A stretch of 5,939 nt of DNA from Burkholderiales bacterium (GTDB taxonomy: Bacteria; Pseudomonadota; Gammaproteobacteria; Burkholderiales; Casimicrobiaceae), in the NCBI GenBank assembly GCA_025354075.1, contig JANXNO010000364.1, forward strand, positions 1 through 5,939. The letters run 5' to 3'. Shown piece after piece: positions 1 through 5,939 of the stretch (its first letter is position 1; each line of letters begins with the position of its first letter). A program made the position numbers and the translations under genes. Under the pieces are notes generated by a model. That model made no database searches. It was given only the letters and a program-made list of their open reading frames with translations, and was not told the DNA's origin.

Positions 1-1867
1 TACTCGCCTTGATCGGGTCGGAGACGGCGAGCAGTCCGGCCAGTTGCCGGTTGACCGCGAGATACATCACGCTGGCGCCAGAGGCGCGCAACGGCTCGGC
101 CTTGCCTTTCAGCGACTCGACGGACACATTGGATTGCGCCATGAGCGCCGTATTGCCCAGCATGACGGCGTCGCCAGCAATTGTGCCGCGCACACCAATG
201 CCAGTATCGGATTCAAACGATTCGGGCTTGGCCAGAGGCAGCTTTTGCTCGTTGGCCGCGCGCACAATCGCCACCGCCAACGGATGCTCGCTGCCCTGAT
301 CGAGGCTCGCAGCGAGGCGTAGCACGTCCTGATTGCTGAAACCACCGACACCGACGGCTTCGTTGAATGCGGGCTTGCCTTCTGTCAGGGTGCCGGTCTT
401 GTCAACGATCAGCGTGTTGACGTTTTTCAGGTTCTCGATAGCGGCTGCGTCGCGGAACAGAATGCCCTGAGTCGCTGCCTTTCCAGTGACCACCATGATC
501 GACATCGGTGTTGCCAACCCGAGCGCGCAGGGGCAGGCGATGATGAGGACGGCCACCGCATTCACCAGGCCGTAGACCCAGCTTGGCTCGGGCCCCCACA
601 GCCGCCAGCCGAAGAACGTCATGACCGCAACCCCAACCACCGCCACGACGAAATAGGCGGCCACCTGATCGGCCATTCGCTGCATCGGCGCTCTGGAGCG
701 TTGTGCCAGCGCGACCATCTGCACAATCTGCGACAACAGCGTCTGCGCGCCCACCTTCTCCGAGCGCATCACCAATGCGCCACTGGTGTTGAGCGAACCA
801 CCGATCAGCTTGTCGCCGGGGCGTTTGCTCACGGGGATCGGCTCACCCGTCAGCATCGATTCGTCGACCGCGCTGCCGCCCTCAATCACCTCGCCATCTA
901 CCGGCACTTTTTCTCCGGGCCGCACGCGCATGTGATCGCCAACATGCACATGCGTCAGCGGGACGTCCTCTTCGCTGCCATCGGCATTGATGCGGCGCGC
1001 GGTCTTAGGTGCGAGGCCAAGCAGAGATTTGATCGCGGCCGACGTTTGAGATCGCGCCTTCAGCTCCAGCATCTGCCCTAGCAGCGTCAGCGAAATGATG
1101 ACCGCCGCAGCCTCGAAATACACCGAGACACGCCCCATCGATTGAAACGTCGCGGGAAACACGTCGGGCGTAACTGTTGCGACGAGGCTATAGACGAATG
1201 CGGCCCCGGTGCCCAAGCCAATTAGTGTCCACATGTTGGGACTGCGATTGATGATCGACTGCCAGCCACGAATGAAAAACGGCGCACCCGCCCACAACAC
1301 GACGGGCAGGCTGAGCACGAGTTCAATCCAGCTTTGCGTCGCCATGCTGAACCCCTGCAAGCGATGTCCCGCCATCGCCGACAAGGTGACCACAATCGTC
1401 AGCGGCAGGGTCCACCAGAATCGTCGGCGGAAATCTGTGAGTTCCGGGTTCTCGTCATCTTCGAGGCTGGGCAGCATTGGCTCCAGCGCCATGCCGCAGA
1501 TCGGACAGGCACCCGGGCGGTCGCGCTGAATCTCGGGATGCATCGCACAGGTGTAGATCACGCGCTCAACAGGGGCCGCTTCATTCGTGTCTGATGTGTG
1601 GCCCGGTGCCGTCGCGGGAACGGGAGTTGCGGCGGGGTTCGCTGCGGGGACTGCAACGGGCACGAGGTATTGCCCGGGATCGGCCATGAATTTTCCTTTG
1701 CAGCGGCCGCTGCAAAAGTAATAGGTTTGTCCTTTGTATACAGTGGTGTGTTCGGTCAAAATAGTGACCTTCATGCCGCAGACCGGATCCTCCACATCTA
1801 CCGCATCGTTGGCCATGACTGGCTCTGGCGCAGGGGGGCCGGGCGAGTGAGTTGTCGTGTGTTTCAT
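1..1867 (-). CDS. copA: Copper-translocating P1B-type ATPase, 5' part (C-terminus beyond left edge)
   Basis: Inner-membrane pump expected to export Cu(I), possibly Ag(I), from the cytoplasm using ATP. The reading frame is unbroken for 622 codons and leaves the window before the TGD and GDGxNDAP motifs. In order: a YHS domain (DPVCGMKV at 27-34, CSGRC at 52-56); an Ala/Pro-rich linker (about 68-99); a second Cys/His domain (YTCAMHP at 105-111, [10 protein letters not shown] at 121-130); four membrane helices between about 150 and 268; the actuator loop with TGEP at 340-343; helices at about 404-425 and 433-458, the latter with the metal-binding CPC at 445-447; the phosphorylated Asp489 in [13 protein letters not shown] at 528-529; and GxG at 556-558. 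There is no GMxCxxC domain. The ATG at 1867 is the first start after an in-frame TAG at 1901-1903. Only a weak GGGA precedes it, and Met18 is an alternative. CPC with a HMBD/YHS N-terminus points to Cu(I) rather than Zn/Cd. The symbol is given by family, since the TM7/TM8 selectivity residues are outside the window. Confidence 0.9.
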   Translation of the reverse strand, partial: MKHTTTHSPGPPAPEPVMANDAVDVEDPVCGMKVTILTEHTTVYKGQTYYFCSGRCKGKFMADPGQYLVPVAVPAANPAATPVPATAPGHTSDTNEAAPVERVIYTCAMHPEIQRDRPGACPICGMALEPMLPSLEDDENPELTDFRRRFWWTLPLTIVVTLSAMAGHRLQGFSMATQSWIELVLSLPVVLWAGAPFFIRGWQSIINRSPNMWTLIGLGTGAAFVYSLVATVTPDVFPATFQSMGRVSVYFEAAAVIISLTLLGQMLELKARSQTSAAIKSLLGLAPKTARRINADGSEEDVPLTHVHVGDHMRVRPGEKVPVDGEVIEGGSAVDESMLTGEPIPVSKRPGDKLIGGSLNTSGALVMRSEKVGAQTLLSQIVQMVALAQRSRAPMQRMADQVAAYFVVAVVGVAVMTFFGWRLWGPEPSWVYGLVNAVAVLIIACPCALGLATPMSIMVVTGKAATQGILFRDAAAIENLKNVNTLIVDKTGTLTEGKPAFNEAVGVGGFSNQDVLRLAASLDQGSEHPLAVAIVRAANEQKLPLAKPESFESDTGIGVRGTIAGDAVMLGNTALMAQSNVSVESLKGKAEPLRASGASVMYLAVNRQLAGLLAVSDPIKAS

Positions 1868-2012
1868 TACTTTAATCCCAAACCACGCGAACGTTGTGAA
1901 CTACATCATCCCAGTGTTCCCTTCTGAGTCACGTGCGATTGATCAACTAACGGTGAGTTTGTGCGTAAACAATCGGGCCGCACGGTCGCCCATCCTCATA
2001 ACAAAGCGCTGA

Positions 2013-2026
2013 TTGATATGCATCAA
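2013..2026. promoter_or_regulatory. Perfect FNR/Anr-type operator TTGAT-ATGC-ATCAA
   Basis: The 14 bases match the textbook FNR-family consensus TTGAT-N4-ATCAA at all ten specified positions. FNR and Anr proteins are oxygen-sensing iron-sulfur activators, and FixK- or Dnr-type relatives share the site. The centre lies about 91 bases before the DUF2933 start codon and about 152 bases before the ATPase start codon, so it could serve either gene. No good -10 hexamer sits at the class II distance (about 22 bases beyond the box) on either strand. The target promoter and the sign of regulation therefore remain inference. Confidence 0.6.
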
Positions 2027-2092
2027 AACAAATGCAGTCTCGCTACCGATCAGAGCCGGGCGAGCGTAAGCTCATTTGCATTCATCAAAACA
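2021..2092 (+). repeat. Two direct copies of CATCAAAACA in the divergent spacer
   Basis: CATCAAAACA occurs at 2021-2030 and again at 2083-2092, with 62 bases between the starts. The first copy contains the right half of the FNR-type palindrome. The second contains an identical ATCAA half-site, but its left half (TTTGC at 2075-2079) does not match TTGAT. It may be a degenerate second operator or chance in AT-rich sequence. Confidence 0.4.
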
Positions 2093-2099
2093 GTTTATT

Positions 2100-2104
2100 G
2101 GGAG
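2100..2104 (+). promoter_or_regulatory. Ribosome binding site fixing the DUF2933 start
   Basis: GGGAG ends 6 bases before the ATG at 2111. This is a good Shine-Dalgarno match at normal spacing. It selects this ATG over the in-frame GTG at 1961, which has no comparable site. Confidence 0.6.
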
Positions 2105-2110
2105 CGCTCA

Positions 2111-2368
2111 ATGCAAGACAACGAGCCGGTCGGCGTGCCATCTGCGAGTTTGGCGCGATGGAAAGTGGCAGCGCTGATGATCATCGTGATTGTGGCTGCA
2201 TACGTGTTGCGCGAACATTGGGGACACCTGCTCGGCTGGAGCCCTTATTTGTTGTTGCTGGCCTGTCCGTTGATGCACCTCTTTATGCATCATGGCGACC
2301 ATTCTCAGCACGGCAGCCGCGACGACAAGCATGCCCATCTGCGTGAGAAGCCGTCAGGCAATCTGTAG
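2111..2368 (+). CDS. Small His-rich membrane protein, DUF2933 type
   Basis: This is an 85-residue protein of unknown function. It has a short polar N-terminus, a hydrophobic helix at about 18-32 (ALMIIVIVAAYVL), the segment REHWGHLLGWSPYLLLL, a second hydrophobic stretch to about residue 52, and ACPLMHLFMHHGDH at 51-64. The tail is rich in His (H56, H60, H61, H64, H67, H74, H76). The combination of HWxHLLGxxPYLLLLxCPLMHLFMHHG with a His-rich end is what I recognise as the DUF2933 family. Such genes are often seen beside copper-resistance and multicopper-oxidase genes. The divergent copper ATPase gene fits that, and the Cys/Met/His cluster suggests metal binding, but both are inference. The protein is inner-membrane, and whether one or two segments cross it is unclear. 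The start is set by the GGGAG site. An upstream GTG at 1961 would add 50 residues with no family resemblance. Confidence 0.85.
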   Translation: MQDNEPVGVPSASLARWKVAALMIIVIVAAYVLREHWGHLLGWSPYLLLLACPLMHLFMHHGDHSQHGSRDDKHAHLREKPSGNL

Positions 2369-2529
2369 GAATGGCTTTAACAACTTTTGAGTAAAAGCCC
2401 TACTGGAACGGGGCTCGACTGAGAAAAGCGCAGTTATCGATAAGTGACGAATTGAGCCGTAAGCCCTCGCCAAAAAATGATCTCAGCTAAAAGCTGGAAA
2501 TGTTTTAGAGCAGACCGAAGCGCGAAAAA
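2369..2529. other. Convergent spacer between the DUF2933 gene and livF
   Basis: Both flanking genes end into this 161-base, AT-richer stretch. It holds a possible short stem GGCTTT (2373-2378) / AAAGCC (2394-2399) just after the DUF2933 stop codon, with a long loop and no following T-run on the plus strand. It also holds the hairpin at 2484-2496, listed separately. I see no gene, tRNA or mobile-element trace in it. Confidence 0.5.
2472..2496 (-). terminator. Weak candidate intrinsic terminator of the liv-type operon
   Basis: Read on the minus strand, AGCT-containing arms CAGCT (2492-2496) and AGCTG (2484-2488) form a perfect 5-bp stem with a 3-base loop. Six bases later there is a run of six T (2477-2472). 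It lies about 33 bases after the livF stop codon. The stem is short and the T-run is displaced, so this is only a candidate. Confidence 0.3.
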
Positions 2530-3333
2530 TTACGCCAACCAGCGCTTCCGTCGACGATAGCTTTTCACATCGCGAAACGATTTGCGTTCGCCTGATGAGA
2601 CGCCGAGATAAAACTCTTTCACATCTTCGTTGCTGGCAAGTTCTTTGGCCTCGCCGTTCATCACGACGCGACCGCTCTCCAGAATGTAGCCGTAGTCGGC
2701 GTACTTGAGCGCGACGTTGGTGTTTTGTTCGGCGAGCAGGAAGCTCACGCCTTCTTTGGTGTTCAAGTCTTTGACGATCTCAAAAATCTCGGCGACGATT
2801 TGTGGCGCGAGGCCCATGCTTGGCTCATCGAGCAGAATCATCGAAGGTTTCGCCATCAGTGCGCGCCCCACTGCCGTCATCTGTTGCTCGCCGCCAGACG
2901 TGTAACCCGATTGCGAGGTGCGCCGCGTTTTAAGGCGCGGGAAATAGGCGTAGACGCGCTCCAGTTCGGCCTTGATTTCAGCGCGTGAAAGTTTCCTTGT
3001 GTACGCACCGGTGAGCAAATTTTCTTCGACGGTCAGATGCGAAAAGCAGTGACGACCCTCCATCACCTGACACACGCCCATGCGCACGAGGTCGTTTGTC
3101 GTGAGCTTGTCGGTGCGTTGGCCGTCGAATTCGATGGAGCCTTTGGTCACCTCACCACGTTCGGTGCGCAGCAGGTTGGACACAGCCTTGAGCGTGGTGC
3201 TTTTGCCTGCGCCGTTGGCACCGAGCAGGGCGACGATCTTGCCTTTGGGGACGTCGAGCGACACGCCTTTCAACACGAGGATGACGTGGTCGTAGATGAC
3301 TTCGATGTTGTTGATGGAGAGGTAGGCTGACAT
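2530..3333 (-). CDS. livF: HAAT-family ABC transporter ATP-binding protein LivF
   Basis: One of the two cytoplasmic ATPases that drive a branched-chain amino acid-type importer. It is 267 residues long. Visible motifs are Walker A GANGAGKST (38-46), Q-loop Gln89, signature TSGGEQQ (145-151), and Walker B MILLDEP (165-171) with catalytic Glu170. AEQN (201-204) is where most ABC ATPases have the switch His; LivF proteins usually carry EQN there, so this is normal. Compared with E. coli LivF (about 237 residues) it has a basic C-terminal extension, about 246-267, ending RRRKRW. The ATG at 3333 gives the usual LivF N-terminus with Walker A near residue 40. The frame stays open to 3690, but that extension would translate the palindromic repeat and overlap the binding-protein gene. 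The start has only a weak GAGAA site. It is last in the operon, 121 bases after the binding-protein gene. Confidence 0.93.
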   Translation of the reverse strand: MSAYLSINNIEVIYDHVILVLKGVSLDVPKGKIVALLGANGAGKSTTLKAVSNLLRTERGEVTKGSIEFDGQRTDKLTTNDLVRMGVCQVMEGRHCFSHLTVEENLLTGAYTRKLSRAEIKAELERVYAYFPRLKTRRTSQSGYTSGGEQQMTAVGRALMAKPSMILLDEPSMGLAPQIVAEIFEIVKDLNTKEGVSFLLAEQNTNVALKYADYGYILESGRVVMNGEAKELASNEDVKEFYLGVSSGERKSFRDVKSYRRRKRWLA

Positions 3334-3342
3334 GGGCTTCTC

Positions 3343-3447
3343 GGTTAGGGGGAAGGGGCTCCGCGCTTGAAGAGCCACCCTCACCCTAACCCTCTCCCGC
3401 TTGCGGGAAAGGGAACTAAATCCGCCTCTCCCGCGTGGGGAGAGGCG
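3343..3447. repeat. Palindromic intergenic repeat between the binding-protein gene and livF
   Basis: Nearly the whole intercistronic gap is built of inverted repeats. GGTTAGGG (3343-3350) pairs with CCCTAACC (3384-3391), and GGCTC (3357-3361) with GAGCC (3372-3376). A stem spans 3390-3413 (11 positions with one mismatch around a tight TT turn), and a perfect 10-bp hairpin spans 3423-3447. The CCCTCACCCTAACCCTCTCCC-like wording followed by a CCCGC/GCGGG palindrome resembles small dispersed intergenic repeats found in many proteobacterial genomes. Copy number in this genome cannot be seen here. Confidence 0.7.
3423..3447 (-). promoter_or_regulatory. Strong hairpin directly after the binding-protein stop codon
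   Basis: CGCCTCTCCC (3423-3432) and GGGAGAGGCG (3438-3447) form a perfect 10-bp GC-rich stem with a 5-base loop. It begins 7 bases after the TAA at 3455-3457. No T-run follows on the minus strand, so it is more likely an mRNA-stabilising or attenuating structure than a full terminator. By analogy with REP elements after malE in E. coli, it could protect the upstream message and raise binding protein over LivF. That role is inference. Confidence 0.5.
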
Positions 3448-3454
3448 ACAGAAC

Positions 3455-4771
3455 TTAGCTGGCGCAAGCCGCCGTAATCTTCTTCTCTGCTGCGTATTTT
3501 CCAGATGATTCTGCGACCATCTTTTGTACGGCAGCGCGGTCACCAGTGATCCAGTTTGGCGTGACGGCTTTCCATGCTTTGCCGTCCCACACTTGCACCT
3601 TCGCAGCACCGGAGCCTTCGTGATCCTGGCATGAAGTCTTGATGGTCGGGAACATGCCGAGAGCGCCCAGCGTCTTTTGCTTGGCTTCATCGATATTCAG
3701 GTTCTCGTAACCCCAGCGAATTTGTTCGCCGTTCATCACTTTGCCTTTGCCGTATTTTTCCTGCGCTTTTTTCACGGCTTCAACATAGAGCATCGATGCT
3801 GTGATACCGCGCATGTGATAGACCGAGCCGATGCGGCTGTTGTCTTCCATATTGCCTTTGTTGGCACCGTAGACTTTCTTGCGAATTTCGTCGAGCACAG
3901 GGTAGTTGCCCGGTGTGTTGTAAGTCATCGTGGAGTAGCCCTTGGCCGCGTCACCCGCAGGAATCGCGTCTTCCTCAGAGCCTGCCCACCAGACGCCGAG
4001 CATCTTCTCGCGCGGATAGCCGACGCGCGCAGCCGTCTTGATGGCCACCGCGTTCATCACGCCCCAACCCCACAGGATCACGTAGTCGGGATTGGCTTGA
4101 CGAATTTGCAACCACTGCGAATTTTGCTCATTGCCCGGATGTGGCACGGCAATTTTCACCAACTCAAAACCGTATTGTTTTGACGCAGCTTCAAGCACCG
4201 GGAACGGCTCTTTACCGAACGCCGAGTCGTGATAAATGTGGACGATTTTTTTGCCTTTGAGCTTGTCTAGGCCACCCGACTTGTCGCCGAGATATTTGAT
4301 CATCGCGGCTGCCTGATTCCAGTAGGTCGTGATCAGCGGAAACACGTACGGAAACACCGCGCCGTTAGCTGCGTCCGAGCGGCCGTAACCGAGGGTAGTC
4401 ATCGGGATTTTGTCGGTGCCGACGCGATCCAAAATGCCGTAGGCAATGCCGGTGGAGAGTGGCTCAACGGTGGATGCGCCGCCGTTCTTATTTTTCAGGC
4501 GCTCGTAGCATTCGACGCCGCGCGACGCGTTGTACTCCGTCTCGCACTCTTCCCACTTGATTTTGACGCCGTTGATGCCGCCGCCCATGTTGACCAGGTT
4601 GAAGTAATCGATCATGCCGCCGAAGAAGCCGGAGCCCCCCGACGCATACGCACCGACGCGATACGACAATATCGGAACGAACTGTTCCTGCGCAGATGCC
4701 AGCGCTCCGGTGACGGCGGTAGTGACCGCGACCGCCGACAGAGCGAGTAGCTTGATAAGTTTGAGTTTCAT
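3455..4771 (-). CDS. Periplasmic substrate-binding protein of a Liv-type ABC transporter
   Basis: Captures the transported solute in the periplasm and delivers it to LivH/LivM. It is 438 residues long. An N-terminal signal peptide has a basic start MKLKLIK, a hydrophobic core and a probable cleavage after ASA at residue 27. The mature part reads as a type I periplasmic-binding fold (Peripla_BP_6): FNLVNMGGGINGVKIKW (57-73) is the typical first strand-helix-strand region, followed by KGKKIVHIYHDSAFGKE (172-188) and PDYVILWGWG (228-237). The mature protein has four Cys (76, 88, 381, 436), which could form disulfides. It is longer than E. coli LivK (about 370), so it belongs to a different subgroup, and the ligand is not predictable. 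The ATG at 4771 is chosen because it begins the signal peptide and follows AAGGAGGT. An open extension to 4909 would overlap livM and has no signal. It sits 61 bases after livM. Confidence 0.92.
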   Translation of the reverse strand: MKLKLIKLLALSAVAVTTAVTGALASAQEQFVPILSYRVGAYASGGSGFFGGMIDYFNLVNMGGGINGVKIKWEECETEYNASRGVECYERLKNKNGGASTVEPLSTGIAYGILDRVGTDKIPMTTLGYGRSDAANGAVFPYVFPLITTYWNQAAAMIKYLGDKSGGLDKLKGKKIVHIYHDSAFGKEPFPVLEAASKQYGFELVKIAVPHPGNEQNSQWLQIRQANPDYVILWGWGVMNAVAIKTAARVGYPREKMLGVWWAGSEEDAIPAGDAAKGYSTMTYNTPGNYPVLDEIRKKVYGANKGNMEDNSRIGSVYHMRGITASMLYVEAVKKAQEKYGKGKVMNGEQIRWGYENLNIDEAKQKTLGALGMFPTIKTSCQDHEGSGAAKVQVWDGKAWKAVTPNWITGDRAAVQKMVAESSGKYAAEKKITAACAS

Positions 4772-4774
4772 GGG

Positions 4775-4782
4775 ACCTCCTT
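4775..4782 (-). promoter_or_regulatory. Strong ribosome binding site of the binding-protein gene
   Basis: AAGGAGGT on the minus strand is a full-length anti-16S match. It ends 3 bases before the ATG at 4771. It decides the start and is much stronger than the sites before livM (AGGA) and livF (GAGAA), in keeping with high production of the binding protein. Confidence 0.75.
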
Positions 4783-4832
4783 GTGGTTTGATACGTGTTG
4801 CTTGTAACGAAAATAAAAAATCAGAGCGGCGA

Positions 4833-5891
4833 CTAATGAGGAAACGGCCAGAGACGAAGTTTTTCTTTGCCGATTTGCCAGAGTCGAGCCAAACCATGTG
4901 GCTCGACAATCAGAAAAAAGATGATCAACGCGCCGAACACCATGAGCTCAAGATTGGACGTCACAGAGTTTGGCAGACCCGTGTAGTGAACGATGATGGA
5001 CAGCGCAACAGGAAGCAGGACAATAAACCCGGCCCCCAGAAAAGAACCTAGGATTGACCCTACGCCGCCAATGATGACCATGAAAAGAATGCGAAACGAC
5101 AAATCAAGGTTGTACGCCTCGGGCTCAACCGTGCCGAGGTAGCAGTAGGCATACAGCGCGCCGGCAACGCCGCAATAAAACGAGCTGACAGCGAATGCGG
5201 TGAGCTTGGTTTTCATGATGCGAAAACCGATCACCTCAGCGGCCACATCCATATCGCGCACCGCCATCCACGAGCGCCCAACCGTCGAGCGCACCATGTT
5301 TTTCGCCATTACCGCCATGACGCACACGATGCCCAGCACGAGCAAATATTTGTCTTGCGGCGTCTCGAACTTGTAACCGAGAATTTCTACCTGCTGCGCG
5401 GTGATCACGCCGGAAGAGCTATTGTTGGTGAACCACGGCACCTTCGTCAGGCACCACACCACGAAAAACTGAGTGGCCAGCGTGGATGCCGCGAGGTAGA
5501 AGCCGCGAATACGCAGGCTCGGCAATCCAAACAGAATTCCAACCAGCGCAGCACAAACCCCGCCAAGAACGAACGCCAACAATACGGGCATGCCGGGCAC
5601 ACGCGCCATGAAGTTGTAGCTCGCGAATGCGCCAACCGCCATGAAGGCCGCAGTGCCGAGCGATAACTGCCCTGCATAGCCAGTGAGAATGTTGAGCCCG
5701 AGCGTTGCCAGCGAAAAAATCAGGAACGGAATCAGGATCGCAGAAAAAATGTACGCCGATGCGAAGAATGGCACGGCAATAAATGCAACCGCGAGCAGCG
5801 CGGCAACGGCATAGCGATCTTGCGCAATCGGGAAGATTTGCGAATCGCTGAGGTAGGACGTTTTGTACTGTCCAGCTTCTCTGTAGATCAT
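4833..5891 (-). CDS. livM: HAAT-family ABC transporter permease LivM
   Basis: One of the two inner-membrane channel subunits of the importer, partner of LivH. It is 352 residues long, with a polar N-terminal segment to about residue 26 and then many hydrophobic helices (about 27-45, 47-66, 101-123, 171-187, 267-292, 294-312 and 328-349 are clearest). The LivM hallmark NILTGYAGQLSLGTAAFMAVGA (67-88) is present. The cytoplasmic coupling loop is GRSWMAVRDMDVAAEVIG (205-222), the EAA-like region that contacts the ATPases. IIGGVGSILGSFLGA (273-287) is also typical. The start at 5891 has AGGA seven bases upstream, overlapping the stop codon of the preceding gene. Only 9 bases separate the two genes, so translational coupling is likely. 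Confidence 0.94.
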   Translation of the reverse strand: MIYREAGQYKTSYLSDSQIFPIAQDRYAVAALLAVAFIAVPFFASAYIFSAILIPFLIFSLATLGLNILTGYAGQLSLGTAAFMAVGAFASYNFMARVPGMPVLLAFVLGGVCAALVGILFGLPSLRIRGFYLAASTLATQFFVVWCLTKVPWFTNNSSSGVITAQQVEILGYKFETPQDKYLLVLGIVCVMAVMAKNMVRSTVGRSWMAVRDMDVAAEVIGFRIMKTKLTAFAVSSFYCGVAGALYAYCYLGTVEPEAYNLDLSFRILFMVIIGGVGSILGSFLGAGFIVLLPVALSIIVHYTGLPNSVTSNLELMVFGALIIFFLIVEPHGLARLWQIGKEKLRLWPFPH

Positions 5892-5900
5892 GTTCTGTTC

Positions 5901-5939
5901 CTAGATTCGGCGGATGATTTTTTCGCCGTACAACCCTTC
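5901..5939 (-). CDS. livH: Probable LivH permease, last 12 codons only
   Basis: The open frame entering from the right edge ends EGLYGEKIIRRI followed by TAG at 5901-5903. LivH permeases commonly end in a motif of the form RPxGLxGxxxxxRx, and livH usually lies immediately before livM. The tail sequence and the 9-base gap both support this call. With only 12 residues visible it is not proof, and another operon gene is possible. Confidence 0.6.
   Translation of the reverse strand, partial: EGLYGEKIIRRI

Larger units (their letters stand above)
1868..2110. other. Divergent intergenic spacer between the copper ATPase and DUF2933 genes
   Basis: This 243-base spacer must carry the promoters of both divergent genes. 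Visible elements are the FNR-type palindrome at 2013-2026, a second partial site at 2083-2092, and an 8-base palindrome TTGATCAA at 1939-1946. I could not place convincing -35/-10 pairs on either strand. I also see no long interrupted palindrome of the kind bound by CueR-type MerR regulators, which commonly control copper ATPase genes. An open frame starting with GTG at 1961 crosses the spacer, but it has no ribosome binding site and is not taken as coding. Confidence 0.6.

Noticed and set aside
701..1081. 126-residue open frame on the plus strand
   Set aside because: It lies antisense inside the copper ATPase gene, whose conserved motifs prove the other strand is coding. Its composition (Arg/His/Gln-rich) is that of a shadow frame.
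1..1867. Possible broken or frameshifted ATPase gene, since only short frames are obvious near the left edge
   Set aside because: Reading the minus strand by hand from 1867 gives 622 uninterrupted codons with all expected motifs in order. The gene is simply cut by the window edge.
1961..2110. GTG-started 50-residue extension of the DUF2933 protein
   Set aside because: There is no ribosome binding site, the sequence is unlike the family, and it runs over the FNR-type box. The GGGAG site supports the ATG at 2111.
3381..3398. Telomere-like CCCTAACCC wording
   Set aside because: It is part of the palindromic intergenic repeat and is not tandemly repeated. The surrounding genes are bacterial.
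3334..3690. In-frame N-terminal extension of LivF by 119 residues
   Set aside because: It translates the palindromic repeat into Arg/Ser-rich sequence and overlaps the end of the binding-protein gene. The LivF family begins near the ATG at 3333.
3677..4183. 168-residue open frame on the plus strand
   Set aside because: It is fully antisense to the binding-protein gene, with no motif or ribosome binding site of its own.
4772..4909. In-frame 46-residue extension of the binding protein
   Set aside because: It would overlap the end of livM and bury the signal peptide. The strong AAGGAGGT at 4775-4782 points to the ATG at 4771.

Overview
The window looks like a chromosomal segment from a betaproteobacterium, most likely of the order Burkholderiales. 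That guess rests on moderately high GC, on the style of the LivM and LivF proteins, and on the gene order of the branched-chain amino acid (BCAA)-type ABC cassette. It is a guess from protein character, not from a search. Two unrelated modules meet here.

Left module, copper handling (1-2368). The minus strand carries the first 622 residues of a Cu(I)-exporting P1B-type ATPase (copA-like), which runs off the left edge. It begins with a YHS domain and a second Cys/His metal-binding domain in place of the usual GMxCxxC domains. Transcribed away from it is a gene for an 85-residue, single- or double-pass membrane protein of the DUF2933 type with a His-rich tail. The 243-base divergent spacer holds a perfect FNR/Anr-type palindrome, TTGAT-ATGC-ATCAA, at 2013-2026. 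This suggests oxygen-responsive control of one or both genes.

Spacer 2369-2529. The DUF2933 gene and the ABC operon converge here. The only structure visible is a weak candidate terminator for the minus-strand operon.

Right module, HAAT/Liv-type ABC transporter operon (2530-5939, all minus strand). In transcription order it contains the last codons of a probable LivH permease (5901-5939), the LivM permease (4833-5891), a periplasmic substrate-binding protein (3455-4771) and the LivF ATPase (2530-3333). The missing ATPase, LivG, presumably lies upstream beyond the right edge. The binding protein would capture a substrate in the periplasm, LivH/LivM would form the channel, and LivF with LivG would power import. 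The substrate cannot be read from the sequence. Between the binding-protein gene and livF lies a 105-base palindromic intergenic repeat with two strong hairpins. It could let the binding protein be made in excess over the ATPase.

I see no RNA genes, CRISPR array, insertion sequence or clearly undescribed system. The most useful leads are the FNR-type box in the copper spacer, the copper ATPase/DUF2933 pairing, and the intercistronic repeat.
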